A stretch of 15,555 nucleotides of DNA from Hyphomicrobiales bacterium (GCA_026996935.1 JALWJW010000206.1:1-15555), one strand, 5' to 3'. Shown: positions 1-7,451, numbered from the stretch's first letter. Notes: a model not told the origin generated them from the letters alone. Made by a program: numbers and translations.

Positions 1-1
1 C

Positions 2-115
2 CATATTGCCGAAAGCTGCTTTAAAGGTCTGGCTAGAGCTTTGCGCCAGGCTGTAGAAATTGATCCGCGCCAGAGCGATGTTATTCCCTCCACCAAAGGT
101 TCTTTGGCTGGTTAA
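2..115 (+). CDS. hisB: Imidazoleglycerol-phosphate dehydratase, C-terminal fragment
   Basis: The window opens inside this gene. The open frame from base 2 encodes the last 37 residues before a TAA at 113-115. The fragment begins HIAESCFKGLARALRQAVEI and ends in a TKGSL-type tail, as HisB proteins of alphaproteobacteria do. HisB (IGPD) removes water from imidazole-glycerol phosphate to give imidazole-acetol phosphate, the step after the HisF/HisH synthase encoded just downstream. The metal-binding His/Glu motifs of the family should lie mostly upstream of the window, so the call rests on the tail sequence and on the his genes that follow. The DUF2628 gene starts 32 nt further on. Confidence 0.88.
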   Translation, partial: HIAESCFKGLARALRQAVEIDPRQSDVIPSTKGSLAG

Positions 116-147
116 TGCATTATTGCTAAATCTTAAGGTGGTAAGAG

Positions 148-585
148 ATGAACCTTTATACTGTTCATTACAGACAAGAAGCAGAAAACAGCCTGACAGG
201 CATGGCTGAAGATGTTGTTCTGGTTAAAGACGGCTTTAACTGGTTGGCATTGTTTGTGCCAACGGTTTGGTTTTTGGCCAAAAAAATGTGGTTTGTTTTT
301 TCAATCTACCTTTTGATACAAGCGGCGATTATGGCAGTGGTTTTTTGGGCAGATATGCCCAGTGAGGTTCTCACCATCATGAAAATAACCGGGAATATTA
401 TCTTGGGGTTTGAAGGTAATAATATTCATCGTTGGAGTTTAAATCGTCAGCGTTATCGTGAAAGGTTAACCATTGCCGCCCGCGATATGATTGCCGCAGA
501 ACATCGTTTTTTCTCTTATATTACCAGCGGGCGGCTTTTTTCGCGCCGGGCCGGTGAAGCAGAATTTGCAGAGACAGCATCGTGA
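148..585 (+). CDS. DUF2628 small membrane protein in the his operon
   Basis: This 145-residue protein has no established function. The middle is hydrophobic, with two to three likely membrane segments at about residues 31-44, 48-67 and 72-88. The cytosolic stretches are charged and the C-terminus is basic, then acidic. The motif GFEGNNIHRWSLNRQRY after the last hydrophobic part matches the family pattern (a GFEAN-like turn, then an aromatic/arginine-rich segment), which is the basis for the DUF2628 call. An AAGGTGG Shine-Dalgarno at 135-141 lies 6 nt before the ATG. The TGA stop overlaps the GTG start of hisH in a GTGA junction, so the two are probably translationally coupled. From memory, the gene recurs between hisB and hisH in many alphaproteobacteria, which argues for a selected position. 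A role in histidine synthesis is not shown. Confidence 0.85.
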   Translation: MNLYTVHYRQEAENSLTGMAEDVVLVKDGFNWLALFVPTVWFLAKKMWFVFSIYLLIQAAIMAVVFWADMPSEVLTIMKITGNIILGFEGNNIHRWSLNRQRYRERLTIAARDMIAAEHRFFSYITSGRLFSRRAGEAEFAETAS

Positions 586-1232
586 AAACAGTAATAATTG
601 ATTATGGTTCAGGGAATTTACGTTCTGCTGAAAAATCTTTTGAACGCGCCCTTAAAGACGGCGGTTTAAAGGGAAGTGTTGAACTAACCAATGATGCAAA
701 TATTGTTCGTTCTGCTGATCGAATTGTTTTGCCAGGTGTGGGCGCATTTAAAGATTGTCGCGATGGTTTGCGCGCCATTCCTGATATGTGGGAAACGCTA
801 AATGAGCAGGTTGTTCAAGGCGGAAAACCATTTCTTGGTATCTGTGTGGGTATGCAATTAATGGCAACACGCGGTTTGGAAGGTGAAGAAACTCAAGGGT
901 TTGGCTGGATAAAAGGCGATGTGTGTAAAATTGAGCCAAATGATGCTGAATTAAAAATACCGCATATGGGATGGAATACCCTTGACGTTGAGCAATCTCA
1001 TCAGGTGCTTGAAGGCATTGAGACAGGGCAAAATGGATTACATGCTTATTTTGTTCACTCGTATCACCTTGCGCCGCTTAATGCGTCTGAAAAAATTGCC
1101 ACAGCCGACTATGCCCAGGATGTGACGGCAATCGTTGCCCGTGATAATATGATTGGCACACAATTTCACCCCGAAAAAAGTCAAAAACTTGGTTTGGCTC
1201 TGATTTCGAACTTCCTTAAATGGATGCCTTAA
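582..1232 (+). CDS. hisH: Imidazole glycerol phosphate synthase, glutaminase subunit
   Basis: HisH hydrolyses glutamine and channels the ammonia to HisF, together forming cytosolic imidazole-glycerol-phosphate synthase. The 216-residue protein is a class I glutamine amidotransferase. It has the N-terminal VIIDYGSGNL strand/turn, the oxyanion-region PGVGAF at 51-56, the nucleophile Cys88 in GICVGMQLM, and the His196/Glu198 pair in QFHPEKS. These complete the Cys-His-Glu triad. Length is normal for the family. It starts with GTG at 582, overlapping the upstream stop by 4 nt. No other start codon fits the conserved MKTVIIDYGSGN opening. hisA follows after 24 nt. Confidence 0.97.
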   Translation: MKTVIIDYGSGNLRSAEKSFERALKDGGLKGSVELTNDANIVRSADRIVLPGVGAFKDCRDGLRAIPDMWETLNEQVVQGGKPFLGICVGMQLMATRGLEGEETQGFGWIKGDVCKIEPNDAELKIPHMGWNTLDVEQSHQVLEGIETGQNGLHAYFVHSYHLAPLNASEKIATADYAQDVTAIVARDNMIGTQFHPEKSQKLGLALISNFLKWMP

Positions 1233-1256
1233 CCTGTAAATTTGAAAGATACGATA

Positions 1257-2003
1257 ATGATATTGTTTCCTGCAATTGATCTAAAAGACGGGCAATGTGT
1301 ACGCCTAAAACTGGGTGATATGGATCAGGTCACTGTGTTTAATGACAGTCCTGGCGCTCAGGCAAAAGCGTTTGAAGATCAAGGCTTTGAATTTTTACAT
1401 TTGGTGGATCTTAATGGTGCTTTTGCCGGAAAACCGGTGAATGGTACCGCGGTTGAAGAAATTTTAGCGGCAACTGAATTACCGACCCAATTAGGCGGTG
1501 GCATTCGCGATCTTGAAACAATCAAAATGTGGTTGGATAAGGGAGTTTCACGGGTTATTTTAGGCACTATTGCTGTTAGAGACCCTGACTTGGTCCATCA
1601 GGCCTGCAAAAAGTTCCCAGGCCAGATCGCTGTTGGCATTGATGCAAAAGGCGGTAAAGTTGCCGTCGAAGGTTGGGCTGAAACGTCTGAACTGACCATT
1701 ATAGAAATGGCGGCAAAGTTTGAAGATGCCGGTGTAACCACAATTATTTATACTGATGTTGACCGTGATGGGATTCTTACCGGGTTAAATATTGACTCAA
1801 CACTTGAACTTGCCCGCTCAACATCCATTCCCGTTATTGCCAGTGGCGGTCTTGCTTCAATCGAAGACATTAAACGTTTACTCAAACCTGATTGTGCTAT
1901 TCTTGAAGGAGCAATTTCTGGCCGTGCATTATATGATGGTCGTTTAGATGCTGCACAAGCGTTAGAATTAATTGCTAAATCCAAGGCCAAACAAAATGCT
2001 TAA
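1257..2003 (+). CDS. hisA: ProFAR isomerase (1-(5-phosphoribosyl)-5-[(5-phosphoribosylamino)methylideneamino]imidazole-4-carboxamide isomerase)
   Basis: HisA opens the ribose ring of ProFAR by Amadori rearrangement to give PRFAR, the substrate of HisF/HisH. The 248-residue protein is a phosphate-binding TIM barrel. It has the catalytic pair Asp8 (FPAIDLKDG) and Asp129 (VGIDAKGG), and the phosphate loops GGGIRD near 80-85 and IASGG in the C-terminal half. I chose ATG at 1257 because it gives the standard MILFPAIDLK start. A TTG at 1242 would add five residues that the family does not have. The Shine-Dalgarno is weak (GAAAGA at about 1244-1249). The last 8 nt overlap hisF, suggesting coupled translation of two related barrel enzymes. 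Confidence 0.97.
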   Translation: MILFPAIDLKDGQCVRLKLGDMDQVTVFNDSPGAQAKAFEDQGFEFLHLVDLNGAFAGKPVNGTAVEEILAATELPTQLGGGIRDLETIKMWLDKGVSRVILGTIAVRDPDLVHQACKKFPGQIAVGIDAKGGKVAVEGWAETSELTIIEMAAKFEDAGVTTIIYTDVDRDGILTGLNIDSTLELARSTSIPVIASGGLASIEDIKRLLKPDCAILEGAISGRALYDGRLDAAQALELIAKSKAKQNA

Positions 2004-2769
2004 AGCACGAATAATCCCCTGTTTGGATGTTAAAGATGGCCGCGTAGTCAAAGGGACAAATTTCGTTGATCTTCGTGATGCAGGTGATCCAGTGCAAATT
2101 GCCAAGGCTTATGATGCGGCAGGGGCCGATGAATTATGTTTTCTTGATATTACGGCCAGCCATGAAGACCGTGCTATTATTTTTGATGTTGTCCGCGAAA
2201 CCGCCGAACAATGCTTTATGCCTTTAACAGTTGGCGGTGGTGTGCGCTGTGTTGATGATGTGAGAAAGCTATTATTGGCAGGGGCTGATAAAATTTCAAT
2301 CAACACATCAGCCGTTAAAAACCCGGAATTGATCAAAGAGACATCTGACAAATTTGGTAGCCAATGCATTGTTGTTGCCATTGACGCAAAAACTGTATCA
2401 GCACCTGATGAACAACCGCGTTGGGAAATTTTTACCCATGGGGGGCGTGAAAAAACCGGCATTGATGCAGTAGAATTTGCTAGAAAAGTTGTCAGTCTTG
2501 GTGCAGGTGAAATTTTATTGACATCAATGGACCGCGATGGAACGGGTCAAGGCTTTAATATTGCGCTAACCCGCGCCATTACTGATGCTGTTCGTGTTCC
2601 TGTTATTGCCAGTGGCGGTGTTGGAACACTTGATCATTTGGTAGAAGGTGTAAAAAGCGGCCATGCAACAGGTGTATTGGCGGCCTCCATTTTCCACTTT
2701 GGAACCTATACCATTAAAGAAGCAAAAACCTACATGGCGAGCAAGGGTGTTCCTGTACGCCTTGATTGA
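1996..2769 (+). CDS. hisF: Imidazole glycerol phosphate synthase, cyclase subunit
   Basis: HisF uses ammonia from HisH to convert PRFAR into imidazole-glycerol phosphate and AICAR, which re-enters purine synthesis. The 257-residue TIM barrel has the catalytic residues Asp11 (IPCLDVKDGRVVKG) and Asp130 (VVAIDAK), plus phosphate-binding loops at TVGGGVR (78-84) and IASGGVG in the C-terminal half. I chose ATG at 1996, which gives the family start MLKARIIPCLD. It is preceded by AAGG at 1983-1986. A TTG at 1972 would add eight atypical residues. The start lies inside the end of hisA. A 29-nt gap separates it from hisE. Confidence 0.97.
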   Translation: MLKARIIPCLDVKDGRVVKGTNFVDLRDAGDPVQIAKAYDAAGADELCFLDITASHEDRAIIFDVVRETAEQCFMPLTVGGGVRCVDDVRKLLLAGADKISINTSAVKNPELIKETSDKFGSQCIVVAIDAKTVSAPDEQPRWEIFTHGGREKTGIDAVEFARKVVSLGAGEILLTSMDRDGTGQGFNIALTRAITDAVRVPVIASGGVGTLDHLVEGVKSGHATGVLAASIFHFGTYTIKEAKTYMASKGVPVRLD

Positions 2770-2798
2770 TTGTAAGATTGAAAACTTTGAGGAATATG

Positions 2799-3131
2799 AT
2801 GACTCAACACAATGTTCAAATACTCGCTGATTTAATGGATACGATAAAACAGCGTGCTGGTGAAAGTGAATCCACATCTTATACTGCCAGGCTTTTAGCT
2901 AAGGGTAGCGAACATTGTGCCAAAAAGTTCGGTGAAGAATCTTTTGAAGTCGCACTGGCAAGCCAAAGTAGCGACAAAAAACATATTATTTCAGAAGCAG
3001 GCGATGTATTTTACCATTTACTGGTTCTATTAAAATCGTGTGATGTGGAATTGAGTGAAGTTATGGATGAATTATCCAGGCGCACACAACAAAGTGGCTT
3101 AGAGGAAAAAGCTGCAAGAATAAACAAATAA
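2799..3131 (+). CDS. hisE: Phosphoribosyl-ATP pyrophosphatase
   Basis: HisE hydrolyses phosphoribosyl-ATP to phosphoribosyl-AMP, the second step of histidine synthesis. The 110-residue all-helical MazG-like protein has the family blocks SYTARLLAKG, the acidic metal-binding stretch KKFGEESFEVALA, and EAGDVFYHLLVLL. HisI, the next enzyme, is not fused to it and is not in the window. Two adjacent ATGs occur at 2796 and 2799. I chose 2799 because GAGG at 2789-2792 sits 6 nt before it, while 2796 is too close. A TTG at 2766 overlaps the hisF end and would add 11 atypical residues. coaA follows after 12 nt. Confidence 0.94.
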   Translation: MTQHNVQILADLMDTIKQRAGESESTSYTARLLAKGSEHCAKKFGEESFEVALASQSSDKKHIISEAGDVFYHLLVLLKSCDVELSEVMDELSRRTQQSGLEEKAARINK

Positions 3132-3143
3132 ACTGGCACTCCC

Positions 3144-4091
3144 ATGACAAATATTGCCCCTCCATCACCTTATCGAAAATTCTCCCGTCAAGAGTGGGCA
3201 AAGCTTCGTGATGATACACCGCTCACTCTAACCGCTGAAGAACTTAATGAATTGCGCGGACTAAATGATCGTGTTGATCTTGATGAAGTGGTGGCGATTT
3301 ATTTGCCATTATCGCGATTATTAAACCTGTATGTTGCTGCGACGCAAAAACTGTTTGATGCCACAAAAAAATTCTCTCATATCAAAGATCAAAAGGTGCC
3401 ATATATCATTGGTATGGCCGGATCGGTTGCAGTGGGTAAAAGTACGACTGCGCGTATTTTGAAAACACTTCTGGCACGCTGGCCCAACCACCCAAAAGTA
3501 GGGCTGGTACCAACCGATGGATTTTTGCTGCCTAATGCTCAACTCGAGCGTGAAGGTATAATGGGTCGAAAAGGCTTCCCGGAAAGCTATAATCTGCCAG
3601 CTTTATTGGAGTTTTTATCTGCTATAAAAGCCGGTAAAACCGAAGTAAAAGCCCCTGTTTACTCTCATTTATCTTATGATGTGATCTCGGGAAAATCGAT
3701 TACCATTTCTCAACCGGATATCCTTATTGTGGAAGGTCTGACTGTCTTGCAAACCGGTAGTTTGCCAAGGGATGGCAAAGCCATACCCTATGTTTCTGAC
3801 TATTTTGATTTTTCAATTTACATTGATGCAGATGAAGAAATTTTACGCAAATGGTATATAGACAGGTTTTTTTCCTTGCGCGATTCTGCTTTTCAGGATG
3901 AACGGTCATACTTTCATCGTTATGCCAGTCTGGATGATGTTGAAACACGTGAAACAGCAAATCGAATTTGGGAAACCATTAATTTGGTTAATTTGCGTGA
4001 AAATGTTTTACCGACCAGACACCGCGCCGATCTGATTATCCGTAAAGAAGCAGATCATCGGATTAGCTCGGTTGCCCTTCGAAAGTTATAA
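3144..4091 (+). CDS. coaA: Pantothenate kinase, type I
   Basis: CoaA phosphorylates pantothenate with ATP in the first, usually rate-limiting and CoA-inhibited, step of coenzyme A synthesis. The 315-residue P-loop kinase has the Walker A motif GSVAVGKS at 93-100, the VPTDGFLLPN substrate/metal loop at 122-131, and the RKGFPESYN block at 142-150 typical of bacterial type I enzymes. It then has SHLSYDV and the ILIVEGLTVLQ strand. Length matches the E. coli enzyme. The start ATG lies 12 nt after hisE without a strong Shine-Dalgarno, so it is probably read as the last gene of the his operon. Only 8 nt separate its stop from the stop of the convergent kinase gene, and I see no good terminator between them. 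Confidence 0.97.
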   Translation: MTNIAPPSPYRKFSRQEWAKLRDDTPLTLTAEELNELRGLNDRVDLDEVVAIYLPLSRLLNLYVAATQKLFDATKKFSHIKDQKVPYIIGMAGSVAVGKSTTARILKTLLARWPNHPKVGLVPTDGFLLPNAQLEREGIMGRKGFPESYNLPALLEFLSAIKAGKTEVKAPVYSHLSYDVISGKSITISQPDILIVEGLTVLQTGSLPRDGKAIPYVSDYFDFSIYIDADEEILRKWYIDRFFSLRDSAFQDERSYFHRYASLDDVETRETANRIWETINLVNLRENVLPTRHRADLIIRKEADHRISSVALRKL

Positions 4092-4099
4092 TTTGCTGA

Positions 4100-5092
4100 T
4101 TATAAAAGCCCTTTAGCTTGTGCCAGTTCTTTTAAGTCTGCTTGTGGGCGTGCGCCAATGTGGCTGATAACCTCGGCCGCTGCCATTGCACCCAATTGTG
4201 CGCAAGAAACAAGGTCTTTGTCTTGAGTATAAGCTGTTAAGAACCCGGCCGCAAACAAATCACCTGCCCCTGTTGTGTCTACAAGAAGGTCAACTTTTTC
4301 AGCTTCAACAATATGAATGTCATTTGGTGATACAATAACACTACCTGCAGAAGAGCGAGTCAGTGCAGCAATTTTACAATCCTGGCGAACCGCTTGCAAT
4401 GCTGCATCAAAAGTATCGACTTGATACAATGATTTTATTTCATCTTCATTAGCAAATAAAATATCAATATCGCGCTTAACCAATTCTAAAAAACTGTCGC
4501 GGTGACGATCAACACAAAATGAATCTGAAAGTGAAAGAGAAACATCACGGTTTGCCACTCGGGCAATTTGTGCTGCTTTAACAAAAGCCTGTTTTGCCTG
4601 TTCAGGATCCCATAAGAAACCTTCCATATAGGTAACTTTTGACGCTTTTACTGTTTCAACATCAATGTCATCTGGCCCAAATTCTACACAAGCGCCAAGG
4701 AAGGTATTCATTGTGCGCTCTCCATCTGGTGTTACCAGAATAAAAGAGCGTGCAGTTTCAGGTCCGCCGGTTGCATCTTTCGTTGGAAAAGCAACCCCAG
4801 ATGCGGTTATGTCATGTCTAAATACATCGCCAAGCTGGTCAGTTTTGATTTTGCCGAAAAATGCAGCCTTACCGCCAAGTTGGGCCACGCCAACAGCAGT
4901 ATTGGCTGCAGACCCACCTGAAATTTCAATTGCTGCACCCATTGTTGAATAAAGATGACGGGCTGTATCCTCATCAATAATCTGCATAGATCCTTTGGGA
5001 ATTTGGTTGGTGAGTAGAAATTGATCATCAACTTTACTTAAGACATCAACAATTGCGTTGCCAATGCCAAGTACATCATATTGTGTGGTCAC
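4100..5092 (-). CDS. PfkB-family sugar/nucleoside kinase, adenosine kinase-like
   Basis: This 330-residue cytosolic kinase has both PfkB signatures. The first is GGSAANTAVGVAQLGG, beginning at residue 59. The second is DTTGAGDLFAAGFL at about 272-285, with catalytic base Asp278 in the GAGD anion hole. The opening YDVLGIGNAIVDVL and overall pattern resemble proteins annotated as adenosine kinase in alphaproteobacteria. Ribokinase, inosine-guanosine kinase or another PfkB sugar kinase cannot be excluded from sequence alone. I chose GTG at 5092 because GGAG (5100-5103 on this strand) lies 7 nt upstream. An ATG at 5137 would add 15 residues not expected at this N-terminus. The gene is divergent from the EI24 gene. 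Confidence 0.85.
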   Translation of the reverse strand: MTTQYDVLGIGNAIVDVLSKVDDQFLLTNQIPKGSMQIIDEDTARHLYSTMGAAIEISGGSAANTAVGVAQLGGKAAFFGKIKTDQLGDVFRHDITASGVAFPTKDATGGPETARSFILVTPDGERTMNTFLGACVEFGPDDIDVETVKASKVTYMEGFLWDPEQAKQAFVKAAQIARVANRDVSLSLSDSFCVDRHRDSFLELVKRDIDILFANEDEIKSLYQVDTFDAALQAVRQDCKIAALTRSSAGSVIVSPNDIHIVEAEKVDLLVDTTGAGDLFAAGFLTAYTQDKDLVSCAQLGAMAAAEVISHIGARPQADLKELAQAKGLL

Positions 5093-5099
5093 TAAAAAT

Positions 5100-5103
5100 C
5101 TCC
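5100..5103 (-). promoter_or_regulatory. Ribosome binding site deciding the GTG start of the PfkB kinase
   Basis: Read on the minus strand, GGAG is followed by 7 nt and then GTG at 5092-5090. No comparable site precedes the upstream in-frame ATG at 5137. This spacing is the main reason for the shorter start. Confidence 0.7.
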
Positions 5104-5206
5104 AATAGAGCGCCAGATCAGCGCTGATAAGTTTCAAAAATTGACGACAAAATACGGCTAAGTTCAGTGAAAAACAATAGCTAAAGCCTGCCTTATGTCT
5201 TGTTAT

Positions 5207-5229
5207 TTAAGTTAGGTGTACCTACTTAA
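5207..5229. promoter_or_regulatory. Imperfect palindrome in a divergent gap, possible operator
   Basis: The arms are TTAAG-TAGGT on both strands, 10 bp each, around a central GT. One extra T lies in the left arm, between its TTAAG and TAGGT halves. The site sits between the divergent kinase gene (start 5092) and the EI24 gene (start 5271). It lies just upstream of TACAAT at 5236-5241, a 5/6 match to a -10 box, so a bound protein could cover the -35 region. There is no T-tract after it, so it does not read as a terminator. The regulator, if any, is unknown. Confidence 0.4.
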
Positions 5230-5257
5230 CTGGTTTACAATACTTATTACACTTTTT

Positions 5258-5263
5258 GGGAGA
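5258..5263 (+). promoter_or_regulatory. Ribosome binding site deciding the GTG start of the EI24 gene
   Basis: GGGAGA lies 7 nt before GTG at 5271. The longer frame from TTG at 5256 would start on top of this site and is therefore unlikely. Confidence 0.7.
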
Positions 5264-5270
5264 ACCATTC

Positions 5271-5939
5271 GTGTTTTCATCTGCGATAAAAGCGATAGAA
5301 GATATTTTTGCGCCACGTATTCGTACAGTGCTGTGGAAGTCAATTGGATTAAGCGTGTTGTTATTTGCAGGTATTTTAATAGGAATTGAAGTATTTATTT
5401 CCATTTTAGTGGTTTTCCCTTGGCCTTGGCTCACCAGTCTTTTAGCAATTGTTACCGGATTAGGTCTGGTAGCATCGTTCGTGTTTTTAATGGCCCCTGT
5501 CACGGCTGTTTTTGCTGGGCTTTTTCTCGATGAGATTGCCGAGAAAGTTGAAATGCGCGATTATCCGAATGAAACAGCAGGTAAAGCGATTTCTTTAACA
5601 TCAGGTTTGATGTTTTCGGTTCAATTTGGCTTGTTAATTTTAGTGGTGAATTTATTATTATTACCGACATTGTTATTTGGCATCGGAATATTCTTAATGG
5701 CCATGGCCAATGCTTATTTACTCGGCCGTGAATATTTTACCATGGTTGCCATGCGGTACATGCCTGCACGTGATGCCAATGATATGCGCAAATACTATAT
5801 GGGGCGTATTTTTGCTGCCGGTCTTATTCCCGCTGGTTTGTCTATGATCCCGATATTAAATGTATTGGTTCCAATTTTTTCAACAGCATATTTTGTTCAT
5901 ATTGTTAAAACCATCCAGCAAGAAGACCAAAATCCGTAA
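5271..5939 (+). CDS. EI24 / CysZ-like membrane protein
   Basis: This 222-residue integral membrane protein has a short N-terminal helix (SAIKAIEDIFAPRIR) and hydrophobic stretches near residues 24-46, 52-86, 108-147 and 180-210. Two family marks are visible: GLFLDEIAEKVE directly after the second hydrophobic block, and LGREYFTMVAMRYM at 151-164. Both fit the EI24 domain found in CysZ sulfate permeases of enterobacteria. Alphaproteobacterial members are often named sulfate transporter family proteins. The transport substrate here is inference, and no cys gene is in the window. The start is GTG at 5271. The stop is 1 nt from the convergent nth stop, with no room for a dedicated terminator. Confidence 0.82.
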   Translation: MFSSAIKAIEDIFAPRIRTVLWKSIGLSVLLFAGILIGIEVFISILVVFPWPWLTSLLAIVTGLGLVASFVFLMAPVTAVFAGLFLDEIAEKVEMRDYPNETAGKAISLTSGLMFSVQFGLLILVVNLLLLPTLLFGIGIFLMAMANAYLLGREYFTMVAMRYMPARDANDMRKYYMGRIFAAGLIPAGLSMIPILNVLVPIFSTAYFVHIVKTIQQEDQNP

Positions 5940-5940
5940 C

Positions 5941-6597
5941 CTATTTTTTAAGTTCTTTCTTTTGAAAGGTACATAGATCATTAATTAGGCAGTTTGAACA
6001 TGAAGGTTTTCGAGCCTTACAAATATAACGGCCATGTAATATCATCCAGTGGTGAGCATGAAGTTTGTATTGGTCTGGTATTACTTTCAACAGTCCTGTT
6101 TCAACCGCAAGCGGTGTTTTTCCAAAGGCCATGCCAGTTCTGTTACTGACTCGAAATAAATGTGTATCAATGGCAATAGTGGGTTGGCCAAAGCAATGAT
6201 TAAGAACGACATTTGCTGTTTTGCGTCCGACTCCGGCTAATGCTTCAAGCTTTTGTCGTGTATCGGGAACGACACTATTGTGATTGTCAATAAGAGCCTG
6301 TGCCATGGATATGATATTTTTAGCTTTGTTGCGATAAAGCCCAATGGTCTTGATATATTCAATCAGACCATTTTCACCCAATTCCAACATTTTTTCAGGG
6401 CTATCAACAATCTCAAATAATGGTCGTGTCGCCTTGTTGACCCCTATGTCTGTAGCTTGCGCAGATAAAGCCACTGCAACTAAAAAGGTGTAATTATTGA
6501 CCGAATATAATTCACCGCGCGGTGCTGGGTCTTTGGCCTGAAAGCGGGCAAAGATTTCTTCAATTTCATCAGGTTTCAGTTTTTTTTGCCGTGCCAT
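5941..6597 (-). CDS. nth: Endonuclease III (base-excision DNA glycosylase/AP lyase)
   Basis: Nth removes oxidised pyrimidines from DNA and cleaves the abasic strand by beta-elimination. The 218-residue protein has the helix-hairpin-helix LAGVGRKTANVVL with catalytic Lys126. It has Asp144 in IAIDTHLFRVSNR. The [4Fe-4S] loop has Cys193, Cys200, Cys203 and Cys209 with the exact C-X6-C-X2-C-X5-C spacing. Length is normal. The start ATG is preceded on the minus strand by AAGGGG with 8 nt spacing. The gene is 233 nt downstream of gpmA, so it may have its own promoter in that palindrome-rich gap. It converges with the EI24 gene across a single base. Confidence 0.98.
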   Translation of the reverse strand: MARQKKLKPDEIEEIFARFQAKDPAPRGELYSVNNYTFLVAVALSAQATDIGVNKATRPLFEIVDSPEKMLELGENGLIEYIKTIGLYRNKAKNIISMAQALIDNHNSVVPDTRQKLEALAGVGRKTANVVLNHCFGQPTIAIDTHLFRVSNRTGMAFGKTPLAVETGLLKVIPDQYKLHAHHWMILHGRYICKARKPSCSNCLINDLCTFQKKELKK

Positions 6598-6673
6598 TTT
6601 TATCGCCCCTTATTAGATTATGGAAGTTTGATAGCACGATGTATCTCGCAATGAACATAATAATGAAGAAACG

Positions 6674-6698
6674 AACGCAAAGAATATTTCCTTGCGTT
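6674..6698. repeat. Short inverted repeat upstream of nth
   Basis: AACGCAA and TTGCGTT form 7-bp perfect arms around an 11-nt AT-rich loop. It lies about 75-100 nt upstream of the nth start. No T-tract follows on either strand. It could be an operator or chance; I assign no function. Confidence 0.35.
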
Positions 6699-6745
6699 AC
6701 ATCGCCCATTTAATTAGTGCGCGCGCGTTGAATTAATCTACTTTA

Positions 6746-6788
6746 CTGGTATGAACAGCCTTGTTTCCCAAAGCCTGCCTCATACCAG
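6746..6788. repeat. 43-nt imperfect hairpin in the gpmA-nth gap
   Basis: The outer arms CTGGTATGA (6746-6754) and TCATACCAG (6780-6788) are perfectly complementary over 9 bp. Inside, CAG pairs with CTG and a CTTG/CAAAG pair closes a short loop, giving one long stem with small internal loops. No T-tract follows on the minus strand after gpmA, so it is not a standard intrinsic terminator. It could be a stabilising 3' end, a REP-like element or part of an nth regulatory region. Confidence 0.5.
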
Positions 6789-6830
6789 CAATTGAATGCT
6801 TGAATCTTTTTAAACGTGATACGTACTAGT

Positions 6831-7451
6831 TTAAAGTTTTAAAACTTCAACCGATTCAACGTTACCATTTTCATCAAGCTGATAAATCATTGGCACGCCT
6901 GTTGCCAGTTCTTTGGCTAAAATTTCTTGATGGGTTAAACCTTCAAGAGACATCACCAATGCCCGCAAACTATTACCGTGGGCTGAAACAATAACTGTTT
7001 CTCCATCAAGAACACGTGGCTCAATGGTTGATTTATAATAAGGTAATACCCGATCGGCAGTATCCTTCAGGCTTTCTCCACCAGGTGGTGGTGTGTCATA
7101 AGATCGGCGCCAGATATGGACTTGTTCATCGCCCCATTTTTTACGCGCATCATCCTTATTAAGACCAACAAGATCACCATAATCGCGCTCGTTCAAGGCT
7201 TTATCAAAGACGGTTTCAAGATCAGGTTGCCCAAGTTCTTTAAGCATTAAAGTTAAAGTGCGTTTGGCGCGGGTAAGAACACTGGTAAAAGCGATATCAA
7301 ATTTCAACCCCTTTGCAGCTAAAAGCTGACCTGCTTTGATGGCTTCTTCAACGCCAAGTTCAGTAAGATCGGGATCGGCCCATCCAGTGAAAAGGTTTTT
7401 TTTGTTCCATTCGCTTTGGCCGTGGCGAACTAGGACGAGTGTTCTTTTCAT
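6831..7451 (-). CDS. gpmA: 2,3-bisphosphoglycerate-dependent phosphoglycerate mutase
   Basis: GpmA interconverts 3- and 2-phosphoglycerate in glycolysis and gluconeogenesis through a phosphohistidine intermediate. The 206-residue protein has the RHG phosphohistidine motif in LVRHGQSEWN (His10), the FTGWADPDLTELG block, Glu88 in NERDYGDL, PPPGGESL, and the second histidine His158 in SAHGNSLRAL. It is shorter than the roughly 250-residue E. coli enzyme, consistent with the compact alphaproteobacterial form that lacks an internal insertion. The minus-strand start has GAGA about 7 nt upstream. It lies 33 nt downstream of dapB and is probably in the same transcript. An AT-rich 14-bp palindrome covers the last codons. 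Confidence 0.97.
   Translation of the reverse strand: MKRTLVLVRHGQSEWNKKNLFTGWADPDLTELGVEEAIKAGQLLAAKGLKFDIAFTSVLTRAKRTLTLMLKELGQPDLETVFDKALNERDYGDLVGLNKDDARKKWGDEQVHIWRRSYDTPPPGGESLKDTADRVLPYYKSTIEPRVLDGETVIVSAHGNSLRALVMSLEGLTHQEILAKELATGVPMIYQLDENGNVESVEVLKL

Noticed and set aside
4665..4952. Plus-strand frame of 95 codons antisense to the PfkB kinase
   Set aside because: It mirrors the codons of the well-conserved kinase on the other strand and has no ribosome binding site or recognisable domain.
5108..5124. Short AGCGC/GCGCT inverted repeat just upstream of the kinase Shine-Dalgarno
   Set aside because: A 5-bp stem is too short to separate from chance without comparative data.
6651..6713. 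A 20-codon plus-strand frame in the nth-gpmA gap, also open further upstream into nth
   Set aside because: There is no Shine-Dalgarno, no recognisable sequence, and the longer version is antisense to nth.
6746..6788. The 43-nt hairpin as an intrinsic terminator for gpmA
   Set aside because: The sequence following it on the minus strand has no T-tract, so I kept it as a repeat/hairpin without that function.
6834..6847. Perfect 14-bp palindrome AAGTTTTAAAACTT at the end of gpmA
   Set aside because: It is purely AT-rich apart from two bases and encodes the ordinary last residues (VLKL) of the protein, so coincidence is likely.
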